Assembly: GCA_028292825.1 (NCBI GenBank)
Contig: JAQGLO010000144.1
Location: forward strand, 28,599 to 92,598
From: Alphaproteobacteria bacterium
GTDB taxonomy: Bacteria > Pseudomonadota > Alphaproteobacteria > Micropepsales > Micropepsaceae
Direction of reading: 5' to 3'
DNA length: 64,000 bases
The stretch's first letter is position 1. Each line of letters begins with the position of its first letter. This document shows, one piece after another, positions 28,835-37,562 of this stretch. The notes below the pieces were generated by a model. That model made no database searches and was not told the origin of the DNA. It saw nothing but the letters and a program-made list of their open reading frames with translations. The translations under genes were made by a program, and so were the position numbers.

Positions 28835-31800
28835 TTGGGCCGATCAGGTCTTGGTGCCGGAAGGCCGGGCGCGTTTGGGCGGCATTTTGCGCTCAAATCC
28901 CTGGCGCTGCTGATGGCGCTGCTGCTGCTGCCGACGGCGCTGTGCACGCCCGCTTCGTCACAAGCATTGGACCGCCGTTACGCATTCCATATCGGGCCTT
29001 CAGCGATGAAGGACGGCATAAAAGGCGTCGAAGCCGTCACAGGCATCTTCCTGATATATTCGCCGGGCCAGATTGAGGGGCTGCGCACGAACGGCGTCTC
29101 CGGCACCCTGACCATCGCGGAGGCGCTTCAGCTCCTGGTCGAAGATACGCCTCTTGTCGTCAGGACTGCGGGAAACGATACCTACACCGTGGCCCTGGCG
29201 CGATTGCGCCCTTTTGAATCATCGGATCATTCCGCTGCCGATCGCCGCAACAAGGCGAATGGCGAGCAGGCTGATACGCTGCGCGCCAGGTCGCTGCCCC
29301 TGGAATCGGTTGTGGTGACGGGCACACAGATTGTTCGCGATGGCTATAAATCGCCCACCCCGGTAATCGTTCTGTCCGCCGACGAAATCGAGCGGGATGC
29401 GCCCACGGATGTGGCGAACTTCATCAACAAGATCCCTGGCTTCTCGAGCAGCCAGCTCGCGCGCAACAGTTCCACCGCCCTGAGCGATGGCAATGGCGGC
29501 GTAAGCAACCTGAATTTGCGATCCCTGGGCGCCCAGAGGACGCTGGTGTTGCTGGATGGAATGCGAATTGTGCCGTCATCCATCAGCGGTTTCAACAATC
29601 AGGGCGGCTCCGTCGACGTCAATCTGCTTCCTGACCAGCTGATTTCCCATATTGATATCGTTGCCGGCGGCGCCTCGGCCGCCTATGGCTCCGACGCGCT
29701 TTCGGGCGTTGTCAATCTTGTCCTGGACAAGACATTCACCGGCCTGAAAGGGGCGATCGAAGGCGGGGTCACCGGTTACGGCGACGACTATCAATACCTG
29801 GCCAAGCTGACCTGGGGCACGCCCTTCGATCACGACCGCGGTCACCTTCTGGTGAGCGGCTCTTTCAGCCACGTCAACGGCATCATGCATGGCAACAGCC
29901 GATCATGGCTGCGGCAGGGCTATGATCAGACGCCCAATCCGAACTACACCGCCACCAACGGACAGCCCTTCTACGTCATCACAAAACAGGTGGGCAGCAG
30001 CCTGTTCACGCCGGGCGGCCTGATAGACAGCGGCCCGCTGCGGGGAACGGATTTCGGACCGGGCGGCACCACGCGCACCTTCAACTATGGCACGCTGTCG
30101 GGCGGCGCGAACATGATCGGCGGCGATTGGCAGGAAACCGTAGGCGCTCTCACCGACAGCTCGGAGTCGGATATCTCGTCGCTTGATGTTCGTGTTACGC
30201 GGCAGAACATATTCACCCGTGCCGGCTTTGACGTCACCAACCGGCTTCAGGTCTTCGCCCAGATTTTGTATTCCAGCACGGAGAGTTTCGGCTTTTGCTG
30301 TTCCTCATCGTCCTCAACCACCATTTATTCCGGAAACCCCTTCATCCCGGCGCCCGTACAGGCACAGATGACGGCGCTCGGCTTGCCGTCATTCCACCTG
30401 AATGTCTGGAACGCCGCCCTGGGCGCGGCAGGCGCAGACGACACCCACAGGCTGGGGCTGTTCGTCCTGGGGGCCAAAGGCGCGCTTGATGCCATGGGGA
30501 CGAACTGGTCCTGGGATGCCAGTGCAAGCCGGAGCATTTCCTGGGCCAGCGTGACCGCAATAAACGATCCGGTCAGCGCCACCTTTCAGCAGGCCGTTAA
30601 CGTCGTTCGGAGCCCAGCGACCGGCGCCCCTGTTTGTGCCTCCACGCTTCTCAATCCCGCCGATGGCTGCATACCCTATAATCCCATGGGAACCGGCGTA
30701 AACAACGCGGCCGCGCTGGCTTATGCGGTGGGGGGAACCGGGCATTTGAACCAGGCGCTCGGTCAGAACGACTTTACGGCCGCGCTTCGCGGGGAGCCGC
30801 TGACGCTTCCGGCGGGCCCTGTAACCCTCGCAACCGGTTTTGAATACAGAACATTGGGCGTGTCCGGAAATTCCACGGCGGCAGATGCGGCCAACGGTTT
30901 TTTTGTCGGAAATTTCCACCCCACGACCGGTTCGTATGAGGTCGCGGAAGGGTTTGTCGAAACTGTCATTCCCCTGGCCCGGGACGCTTCCTGGGCCAGG
31001 AGTCTGGATGTTGATCTGGCTATCCGGGAAACCGGCTACAGCACTTCGGGGAATGTCACGACCTGGAAGATCGGTGTGAGCTATGGCACCCCCCTCGACG
31101 GCGTTCAGATCCGGGCTACGCAATCACGCGACATCCGCGCCCCGAATCTCGGCGAACTCTTTTCCGGCGGGCAGAGCGGCCAGGGCAATGTCATCGATCC
31201 CTTCCACAACAATACCACCACGCCGAATATTCTGACGATCAGGATCGGCAACAATGCCCTCAAGCCCGAAACCGCAAACACAACGGGCGCGGGCGTGACC
31301 TATCAGCCGTCATGGTTTCCCGGTTTCAGCGCCTCGGTCAATTATCTGACAACCGACATCAAGGGGCAGATCGCTTCGCTTGCGGCGCAAGATGAAGTGA
31401 ATGCCTGTTACGGGGGCAGTGCGACTTACTGCGATCGCATTCAGCGGGACGGCAACGGCGCCATCCACATCATATATATCCAGCCGGCCAATACCGCCTA
31501 TGGCAAGACGTCGGGTTTTGACATCGAAACCACCTACAGAAAGAGCCTTTCAGACCTGGTGGAATCCTGGGATGGCGAATTCTTTCTGCGGCTGTTGGCC
31601 AACAACACGATGGTTTTGACCACGGTCGGCCCGACAGGGCTGGTCACGCCCGGGGCTGGCGTCAATGCCGCAAATGGCGCGCCGCATTGGACCGCAAATG
31701 TATCTCTGGGCTATGAAACCGGCGATTATTCCGTCGTATGGACAGGCCGGGGGTTTACCGCCGGCGTCCGCAGCAGGCTGTTTACGCAGTGTTCGCAGGC

Positions 31801-32041
31801 ATGTCCTGCTTCGAATGGGCCCTATTATACAACCGACAACAATCACCTGCCGGGCAAGTTCTACATGGACCTTTCCCTTCGCTATCGTCTGGCAGTTCCC
31901 GGGCTTGATACGGCGGATGCTTTCCTGACCGTGGAAAATCTTGCCAATGACAATCCCGATTTTGCGCTGCTGAGCTTGTCACCGGGAATATATGACACGC
32001 TGGGCCGCGTTTTCCGGGCCGGGGTCCGGATCAAGATGTGA
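28835..32041 (+). CDS. TonB-dependent receptor with N-terminal STN signalling domain
   Basis: This is a 1,068-residue receptor. A signal peptide (hydrophobic LALLMALLLLPTALC) is followed by an STN domain at about residues 55-115 (KGVEAVTGIFLIYSPGQIEG, TIAEALQLLVEDTPLVV). The plug begins with ESVVVTGTQIVRDGYKSPTP and holds VAGGASAAYGSDALSGVVNL, and the barrel ends in RIKM. STN receptors signal to FecR, and a FecR gene lies divergently upstream. No ATG fits, so TTG 28835 with GGGGGAG ten bases before it is the best start. The barrel is clearly paralogous to the receptor at 34542, including a shared Cys-Cys segment (FGFCCSSSSS) and NPFIPAPVQAQM. An asparaginase-like gene lies convergently downstream. 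Confidence 0.9.
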   Translation: MGRSGLGAGRPGAFGRHFALKSLALLMALLLLPTALCTPASSQALDRRYAFHIGPSAMKDGIKGVEAVTGIFLIYSPGQIEGLRTNGVSGTLTIAEALQLLVEDTPLVVRTAGNDTYTVALARLRPFESSDHSAADRRNKANGEQADTLRARSLPLESVVVTGTQIVRDGYKSPTPVIVLSADEIERDAPTDVANFINKIPGFSSSQLARNSSTALSDGNGGVSNLNLRSLGAQRTLVLLDGMRIVPSSISGFNNQGGSVDVNLLPDQLISHIDIVAGGASAAYGSDALSGVVNLVLDKTFTGLKGAIEGGVTGYGDDYQYLAKLTWGTPFDHDRGHLLVSGSFSHVNGIMHGNSRSWLRQGYDQTPNPNYTATNGQPFYVITKQVGSSLFTPGGLIDSGPLRGTDFGPGGTTRTFNYGTLSGGANMIGGDWQETVGALTDSSESDISSLDVRVTRQNIFTRAGFDVTNRLQVFAQILYSSTESFGFCCSSSSSTTIYSGNPFIPAPVQAQMTALGLPSFHLNVWNAALGAAGADDTHRLGLFVLGAKGALDAMGTNWSWDASASRSISWASVTAINDPVSATFQQAVNVVRSPATGAPVCASTLLNPADGCIPYNPMGTGVNNAAALAYAVGGTGHLNQALGQNDFTAALRGEPLTLPAGPVTLATGFEYRTLGVSGNSTAADAANGFFVGNFHPTTGSYEVAEGFVETVIPLARDASWARSLDVDLAIRETGYSTSGNVTTWKIGVSYGTPLDGVQIRATQSRDIRAPNLGELFSGGQSGQGNVIDPFHNNTTTPNILTIRIGNNALKPETANTTGAGVTYQPSWFPGFSASVNYLTTDIKGQIASLAAQDEVNACYGGSATYCDRIQRDGNGAIHIIYIQPANTAYGKTSGFDIETTYRKSLSDLVESWDGEFFLRLLANNTMVLTTVGPTGLVTPGAGVNAANGAPHWTANVSLGYETGDYSVVWTGRGFTAGVRSRLFTQCSQACPASNGPYYTTDNNHLPGKFYMDLSLRYRLAVPGLDTADAFLTVENLANDNPDFALLSLSPGIYDTLGRVFRAGVRIKM

Positions 32042-32105
32042 GGCGTTGCCTGCATTGTACAAGCGCGTTCAAATCTTCGGTCCCGGCCCGGGTGAAATCC
32101 CGCCG

Positions 32106-33317
32106 CTACTTGTTTTTCCGCTCGGCGCCGATGTCGAACTCGGAGTCCCCGATGGTCGAAAACCACTGGCGAATTTGCTGCTGATCCCTGCTGAAAGTCA
32201 GACCCAACTGGAGAAGCAGCCGCGCCTTTTGGGGAAGCAGGTCATTGCCGCCGATGATGCCCGGTATGCCGGCGTCATAGGTGCCTTCGCCGCCCGTGCG
32301 TGTGGCAGCGACGAACAGGACGCCCTTTTTGATGGCCTCTTCGCGCGCCTTGTTGAGCGGCCTGGAGATGTCGCCGGGGCCGAAGCCCGCGGTGACGATG
32401 CCCTTGAACCCGGCGGCGACCGGGGCATTGATGGCGCCGGCATCGCCTTCAACATGGCCATAGACGATTTCGACCGGCGCAAGTCTGTCAGGGGTCGTCT
32501 TGCTGAGGTCGAAAGGCGTCTTCCACGCCGCCGTGCCGCATTTGGTGACGCGGCCCGGCGCGCGGCGGGACAGAATGTGATCCTCATTCACGATCCCCAG
32601 GGGCCCATAAATGCGGTCCTTGAACGTGTCCATGCGATAGCCGTCCGTCTTGGAGACATCGCGCGCCGCAAAGAACTGGTCGTTCAACAGCACCACGGTG
32701 CCGAAACAGGTGGTTTTCCCACTCGCCGCAAGCCGGATCGAGCTGAACAGATTGGTGTAGGCGTCGTAGGTAAAGGTTCCATACTGGTGCATCGCGCCCG
32801 TGGCGACTACCGGCTTGTCCGACTGCACCGTCAGATCGAAGAAATAGGCATCTTCCTCCAGCACGCTGGTCCCGCCCGTCACCACCACGCCGTCGACGTC
32901 ATCTCTGGCAAGCTGGGCGTCAATCGCTCGCGACACTTTGTACAATGCCGCGTTGCCAACGCTGCCCGACGCGCCCAGAACGCCGCCGGTCTGTACGACC
33001 GAAATATTCGCCACCGAGGCCAGTTCCGGATACAGGTCTTTCAGGATCGTGGCGACGCCACCTTTGATGCCGCCGGAATAATGCAGATAGCTGATGCGGT
33101 CGCGGGCGGTGGCCTCAAGCGTTCCACCCGCATCGATAACGACAATGTTGGGCTTGTTCGGATCATGAGGCGGGCCGATATCCGTGACGGGAAGACTGGA
33201 CGCCGAAGCGGCTTCGGCGGCTGCCGCAACGGCCGGCAAGGCGATGACCATGGCTGCCGTACCGGCGATGACGCAGCAACGCCATGCCGTCGCGCGTGTT
33301 TTGAAATCATGAAACAT
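32106..33317 (-). CDS. Exported type II asparaginase/glutaminase-family protein
   Basis: This 403-residue protein starts at ATG 33317, with TGGGGA upstream and a signal peptide ending near PAVAAAA. The asparaginase fold is evident: DAGGTLEAT gives the first catalytic Thr (Thr66), AARDVSKTDG gives the conserved Lys (Lys222), and GNDLLPQKARLLLQLGL is the typical C-terminal segment. Motif 2, normally HGTDT, reads GGTSVLEE: Thr150 is kept but the His is Gly and the Asp is Ser151. Family enzymes hydrolyse Asn or Gln to the acid and ammonia in the periplasm; with this triad change the substrate or activity may differ. It converges with the STN receptor and lies downstream of the sigma gene on the same strand. 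Confidence 0.85.
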   Translation of the reverse strand: MFHDFKTRATAWRCCVIAGTAAMVIALPAVAAAAEAASASSLPVTDIGPPHDPNKPNIVVIDAGGTLEATARDRISYLHYSGGIKGGVATILKDLYPELASVANISVVQTGGVLGASGSVGNAALYKVSRAIDAQLARDDVDGVVVTGGTSVLEEDAYFFDLTVQSDKPVVATGAMHQYGTFTYDAYTNLFSSIRLAASGKTTCFGTVVLLNDQFFAARDVSKTDGYRMDTFKDRIYGPLGIVNEDHILSRRAPGRVTKCGTAAWKTPFDLSKTTPDRLAPVEIVYGHVEGDAGAINAPVAAGFKGIVTAGFGPGDISRPLNKAREEAIKKGVLFVAATRTGGEGTYDAGIPGIIGGNDLLPQKARLLLQLGLTFSRDQQQIRQWFSTIGDSEFDIGAERKNK

Positions 33318-33605
33318 TGACCGAAATCCCCACTTGATCGGTTCAAAGGCCGCCGCGTGGCCGATCGGCATATGCGGCGATTGAACGTCAGATTGCGAAA
33401 CCAGAGCCTGCCGAAAGCAGCGGGCTGCAGATCGGGGCCATGTGGGTAACTACGTATGTGCAAGAGGCGCGGCGACACAGGGCGAGCAAAAACAGTCCTG
33501 CAAAAACGGGGATCTCACCGCGAGCCAATGAAAATACCCGGCGCGCATCTGCCACCAGCATCACGCCAACCCGCCGCCGTCTCTGGCACAATAACGGCAG
33601 CGCCG

Positions 33606-34139
33606 TCAGTCCAGGATTTCCTTGATCATATCACCCAGGGCGGTTTGCAAATGCGCCAGTGCCCTCGCCATCTCGCGTTCCACAGTACGGGTCGATATGC
33701 CAAGGTGCTGGGCGATATCCTCAAACGACATGTTCATGACGTGGTGCAGCAGGAAAACCTTCCTGGTCGAGGGCCTAACATTGGCCAGCTCGATTTCCAC
33801 CAGACGCAGGCATTCGCGGGAGGATACAAGCCTGTCGGCATCATCTGTGCTGGACATGGAATCCATGTGATCCGACAGGGGTTCCTGCTGTGCTTCTCTT
33901 CTTGCCCGGCCGCGACGGCAGATATCCCGCGCCACGTTCATTGCCGTCGTGAAAAGGTAGCCCCGCGTATCTTCGCGTAACGTGCCACGAATTTCCTGGC
34001 GCCAGACATTGAAGAAGGTTTCCTGGATGCAGTCGTCTATATCGTTCCGGTTTCGCAACCGGGATACAAGAAAACGCCGGAGTTCGTTGCCGTGTCTCTC
34101 ATAGAGCGCATCGATGCGAGCAGCAGCTAGACCTTCCAT
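33606..34139 (-). CDS. ECF sigma factor (FecI-like), without adjacent FecR
   Basis: This protein has about 177 residues from ATG 34139 (MEGLAAARIDALYERH); longer in-frame starts to 34256 look unlike the family. Region 2 is at about residues 8-75 (NDIDDCIQETFFNVWRQEIR, AMNVARDICRRG), and region 4 is near 115-165 (RKVFLLHHVMNMSFEDIAQH, GISTRTVEREMARALAHLQ). FecI-like factors direct RNA polymerase to TonB receptor promoters. The gene is divergent from the receptor at 34542 and followed by the asparaginase-like gene at 32106. No FecR lies next to it; the only nearby FecR is at 27391, whose own sigma gene is decayed. Control through that FecR is a hypothesis. Confidence 0.9.
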   Translation of the reverse strand: MEGLAAARIDALYERHGNELRRFLVSRLRNRNDIDDCIQETFFNVWRQEIRGTLREDTRGYLFTTAMNVARDICRRGRARREAQQEPLSDHMDSMSSTDDADRLVSSRECLRLVEIELANVRPSTRKVFLLHHVMNMSFEDIAQHLGISTRTVEREMARALAHLQTALGDMIKEILD

Positions 34140-34541
34140 CAACAATCGGCCCCCGTACACTGAAAAACGCCAGTGCGTCCGTATAAGGAGCAAGCGGCAT
34201 CCCGATTTGCTAGTCAAGACGTGCCGGACGCCGTTCGACGGCTTTTGGGTCGGCATGAGACGATTTTTCCAAGATCGGAAAACTTAATCACGCCTTGCTG
34301 CTTTCGATTTGCGCAGGTCGATCAATTTTTGCACATCTGGCCCTGACGCGGGCGACAGGTGCGACGTTCTGGCGTCAAGTACACGCCGATCTGCATCAGG
34401 TTCTCTTTCCCTGTGTGTCGGCGATCCCATTTTCCTCGCGTAGTACCAGCATAGGCGGATCGCTTTTCCGTCTCACGCCAACGCTGCATCCGGGGTTTGA
34501 GGTGCAACGACGCTGTTCTGGGCAACAACAAAGGGGCTGGT
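34140..34541 (+). promoter_or_regulatory. Divergent intergenic region between sigma factor and receptor
   Basis: About 400 bp without a convincing gene. It holds GGAAA at 34277-34281, a possible ECF -35 element for the receptor, with no clear matching -10. A small hairpin (34230-34234 with 34238-34242) followed by TTTT resembles a weak terminator or attenuator reading towards the receptor. Confidence 0.3.
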
Positions 34542-37463
34542 ATGTCTGAGTTCTATCGTTCGGGCGGTTTTCGCCATCGCGTGCTGCGCGCATTTTCCAA
34601 GAGAACTGCCTTGAAGGCGATACTGCTGTCAGGGGCATCGTTGACCCTGGCCGCCAGCCTCACGGGTCCGGTATCTGCCCAGGTCACGGCCGAGGCCGCG
34701 TCGCCGGCGACGGAGGAAGTGGTCGTCACCGGAACGCAGGTTCTGCGCAATGGATATTCGGCACCCACGCCGTTGAGGGTGGTGGGCATTGACGACATCC
34801 AGGCGAGCGCGCCAACGAATTTGTCGGATTACCTGGTCAAGCTGCCGGCCCTGGCAGGCAGCACGGGTCCGCGCAGCTCGGGCAACAGCGTCAGCGACGG
34901 CAATGGCGGTGTAGCCGGCCTTAATATTCGCAAATTGGGCAACAACCGCACCCTGGTTCTGTTCGACGGCATGCGCATCGGCCCGTCCTCCGAAAGCGGC
35001 GCCTCCACCGCCGGCGAGGTGGACGTCAATGAACTTCCGGATGCGCTGATCAAGCGTATCGATATCGTCACCGGCGGCGCCTCCGCGCAATATGGCTCGG
35101 ACGCGCTGGCCGGCGTGGTGAATTTCATTCTGGACAAGGACTTCACCGGCGTGAAGGGCACGCTGCAGGGCGGCCTGACCATCTATGGCGACGACCCGCA
35201 GGCGAATGCGAGTTTGACCGCGGGCTTCGGGTTCCTGGGTGGACGGGGGCACGTTCTGTTGAGCGGATCGGCATCCCATACCGATGGCATTATGCATGGC
35301 AGCGCCAGAAGCTGGGTGACCAACAATGCTTATGACCAGATCAATACCCCCGGCTATACCGCTACCAACGGCCTGCCTTTTTACACCATCGCGCAACATG
35401 TCGGCAGCGGCCTCTACACGCCCGGCGGCCTGATTGGAAACACGGCGCTGATGGGAACCGATTTCGGCCCCGGCGGCGTTCCGCGCAACTTCAATTACGG
35501 TGCGCTCAGCTCCGGCAACGGCTTCATGATCGGCGGTGACTATCAGGAGACCTATCCGGCGCTCACCGACAGCGGCGAACAATACACCACCTCGCTTGAT
35601 GACCGGCTGGATCGTCAGAATTTCTTTGGCCGGGTCAGCTATGACTTCTCCGATCACTTCCAGGTCTTTGCCGACGTTCTGTATTCGAACGCCCAGGTGC
35701 TGAGCTATTGCTGCACCTCCGGTCAGCTCCTCACCATCAAAACTGGCAACCCCTTCATTCCCGCGTCGGTGCAATCGCGCATGACGACGTTGGGCATTGC
35801 CTCCTTTTCCCTGGGTCAGTTGAACACCGATATCGGGGCGGCAGGCCCCGCCAACCAGCGCCAGAAAGAGTATTACGCCCTGGGCGCCAGTGGTGACTTT
35901 GATCTTTTGGGCAGCAATTGGCTGTGGAATGCCTATGGCTCTGCCAGCGCCGCGCAGATTGACGACAAGGCGATCAACACGCCGGTCGTGGCGACGTACC
36001 AGCAGGCGACCGATGTCGTGACCAGCCCGACAACCGGCAATCCGATCTGCCGCTCCACGCTGACCGCCCCGACCAATGGCTGCATCCCGTACAATCCCAT
36101 GGGTGTCGGCGTGAACTCGGCGACCGCCATCAACTATGCCCTGAACGGCACCAGCCAGATGCATACCGAAATCGCCCAGGAAGTTTTCGGCGGCGCGTTG
36201 CGCAGCAATCCCTTCGACCTGTGGGCGGGACCGGTTTCGATTGCCACGGGCTTCGAACATCGGCAGGAATCCGTGAACGGCGTGTCCACGCCGACCGACA
36301 TGGCCAACGGCTTCTTCCTGGGCAATTATCATCCGGCCATCGGTGGTGTCTCCGTCAACGAAGGCTTTGTCGAAGCCGTTGTCCCGCTGGCGCATGACTA
36401 TTCCTGGGCCAAGGAACTCGACCTGGACGTGGCTGTTCGCGAAACCGGCTACAGCTCGTCAGGCAATGTGATGACCTACAAGGTCGGCCTCGTCTATGAT
36501 GCGCCGGGCTTCCTGGAAGGCTTGCGCCTGCGAGCCACCCGTTCGCGCGACATCCGGGCGCCTTCGCTGGGTGACCTGTACTCCGGCGGCCGCGTCGGTC
36601 AGGGCTCGATCATCGATTATTCGACCACGCCCGCGAAAACCATTCCCAACGTCCTGTCGCCGACCCTGGGCAACCCCAACCTGAAGCCGGAAGTGGCCAA
36701 CCAGACGGGTGTGGGCGCGGTCTATTCGCCGGGCTGGTTCGAGGGCTTCAACGTCTCGGTGGACCTGTTCCAGGTGCAAATGCACAACGCGATCTCCTCG
36801 CTCAGCGCACAGAATGAGGTGATTGCGTGTTACCAGAAGGGTGTCGCGGCCTATTGCCCGTTCATCCAGCGCGATTCGACCGGCACGATATCGGTCGTCA
36901 CCGCGACGGCCGCCAACACCGCATATCTGAAGGAAGCCGGCATCGACCTGGAAGCCAGCTACACGAAGGATCTGGCCGACTTCGGCGATTCCTGGGCCGG
37001 CAATGTGAGCCTGCACGCGCTTGCCACCAATATCTGGCAGCAGACCACCATCGATCCTTTGGGCAACATCACCAAGACTGCCGGCTCCAACAGCGGCGGC
37101 GTTCCCCATTGGACCTACAATGTCTCGGCCACATATGACGCCGGCCTCTATTCAATGACCTGGGTCGGCCGGGGTCTTGGCTCTGGCGTGCGCAGCCGGC
37201 TGTACACCCAGTGTACCTCTGCCTGCCCGACCCTCGCGGCGCCTCTCGCCACGATCAATAACAACTACATGCCGGGCGCCTTCTATATGGACCTGTCTTT
37301 CACCTATCGACTGAAGTCCGAAAGCCTGGGGAACTCCGAAGTGTTTTTCAATGTCGAGAACCTGACCAACAACAATCCAGACAGCTTCTGGGTCAGCAAC
37401 AGCAATCCCCTTTACGACCGGCTCGGCACGGTGTTCCACGGGGGCTTCCGGTTCAAAATGTGA
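34542..37463 (+). CDS. TonB-dependent receptor (no STN domain)
   Basis: This 973-residue receptor starts at ATG 34542, which has AAAGGGG upstream; an in-frame ATG at 34497 is less likely. A signal peptide ends at PVSA, then the plug starts with EEVVVTGTQVLRNGYSAPTP and contains VTGGASAQYGSDALAGVVNF; the barrel ends in RFKM. It is a close paralogue of the receptor at 28835 throughout the barrel (shared YCCTSG, NPFIPASVQSRM, CIPYNPMGVGVN) but lacks the STN domain, so it should not signal itself. Neighbours are a divergent ECF sigma gene and, downstream on the same strand, two amidases and two asparaginase-like proteins, which suggests import of an amide-containing ligand. Confidence 0.9.
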   Translation: MSEFYRSGGFRHRVLRAFSKRTALKAILLSGASLTLAASLTGPVSAQVTAEAASPATEEVVVTGTQVLRNGYSAPTPLRVVGIDDIQASAPTNLSDYLVKLPALAGSTGPRSSGNSVSDGNGGVAGLNIRKLGNNRTLVLFDGMRIGPSSESGASTAGEVDVNELPDALIKRIDIVTGGASAQYGSDALAGVVNFILDKDFTGVKGTLQGGLTIYGDDPQANASLTAGFGFLGGRGHVLLSGSASHTDGIMHGSARSWVTNNAYDQINTPGYTATNGLPFYTIAQHVGSGLYTPGGLIGNTALMGTDFGPGGVPRNFNYGALSSGNGFMIGGDYQETYPALTDSGEQYTTSLDDRLDRQNFFGRVSYDFSDHFQVFADVLYSNAQVLSYCCTSGQLLTIKTGNPFIPASVQSRMTTLGIASFSLGQLNTDIGAAGPANQRQKEYYALGASGDFDLLGSNWLWNAYGSASAAQIDDKAINTPVVATYQQATDVVTSPTTGNPICRSTLTAPTNGCIPYNPMGVGVNSATAINYALNGTSQMHTEIAQEVFGGALRSNPFDLWAGPVSIATGFEHRQESVNGVSTPTDMANGFFLGNYHPAIGGVSVNEGFVEAVVPLAHDYSWAKELDLDVAVRETGYSSSGNVMTYKVGLVYDAPGFLEGLRLRATRSRDIRAPSLGDLYSGGRVGQGSIIDYSTTPAKTIPNVLSPTLGNPNLKPEVANQTGVGAVYSPGWFEGFNVSVDLFQVQMHNAISSLSAQNEVIACYQKGVAAYCPFIQRDSTGTISVVTATAANTAYLKEAGIDLEASYTKDLADFGDSWAGNVSLHALATNIWQQTTIDPLGNITKTAGSNSGGVPHWTYNVSATYDAGLYSMTWVGRGLGSGVRSRLYTQCTSACPTLAAPLATINNNYMPGAFYMDLSFTYRLKSESLGNSEVFFNVENLTNNNPDSFWVSNSNPLYDRLGTVFHGGFRFKM

Positions 37464-37476
37464 GTGCCGAACAGTC

Positions 37477-37516
37477 CGCGACATGTCGGTGGGGAATGGC
37501 CCGTCGGCATGTCGCG
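37477..37516 (+). terminator. Inverted repeat after the receptor gene
   Basis: CGCGACATG (37477-37485) is exactly complementary to CATGTCGCG (37508-37516), with a 22-base loop, starting 14 bases after the receptor stop. No T-tract follows. It may limit read-through into the amidase gene or act as a processing signal. Confidence 0.35.
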
Positions 37517-37562
37517 ACACGGCAACTGACAGATTTTGGTTCGTAGATTATCGGGGTTCATC

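Noticed and set aside
34629..36395. Antisense frame of about 590 codons opposite the receptor at 34542
   Set aside because: Same shadow pattern as other GC-rich genes; no recognisable motif.
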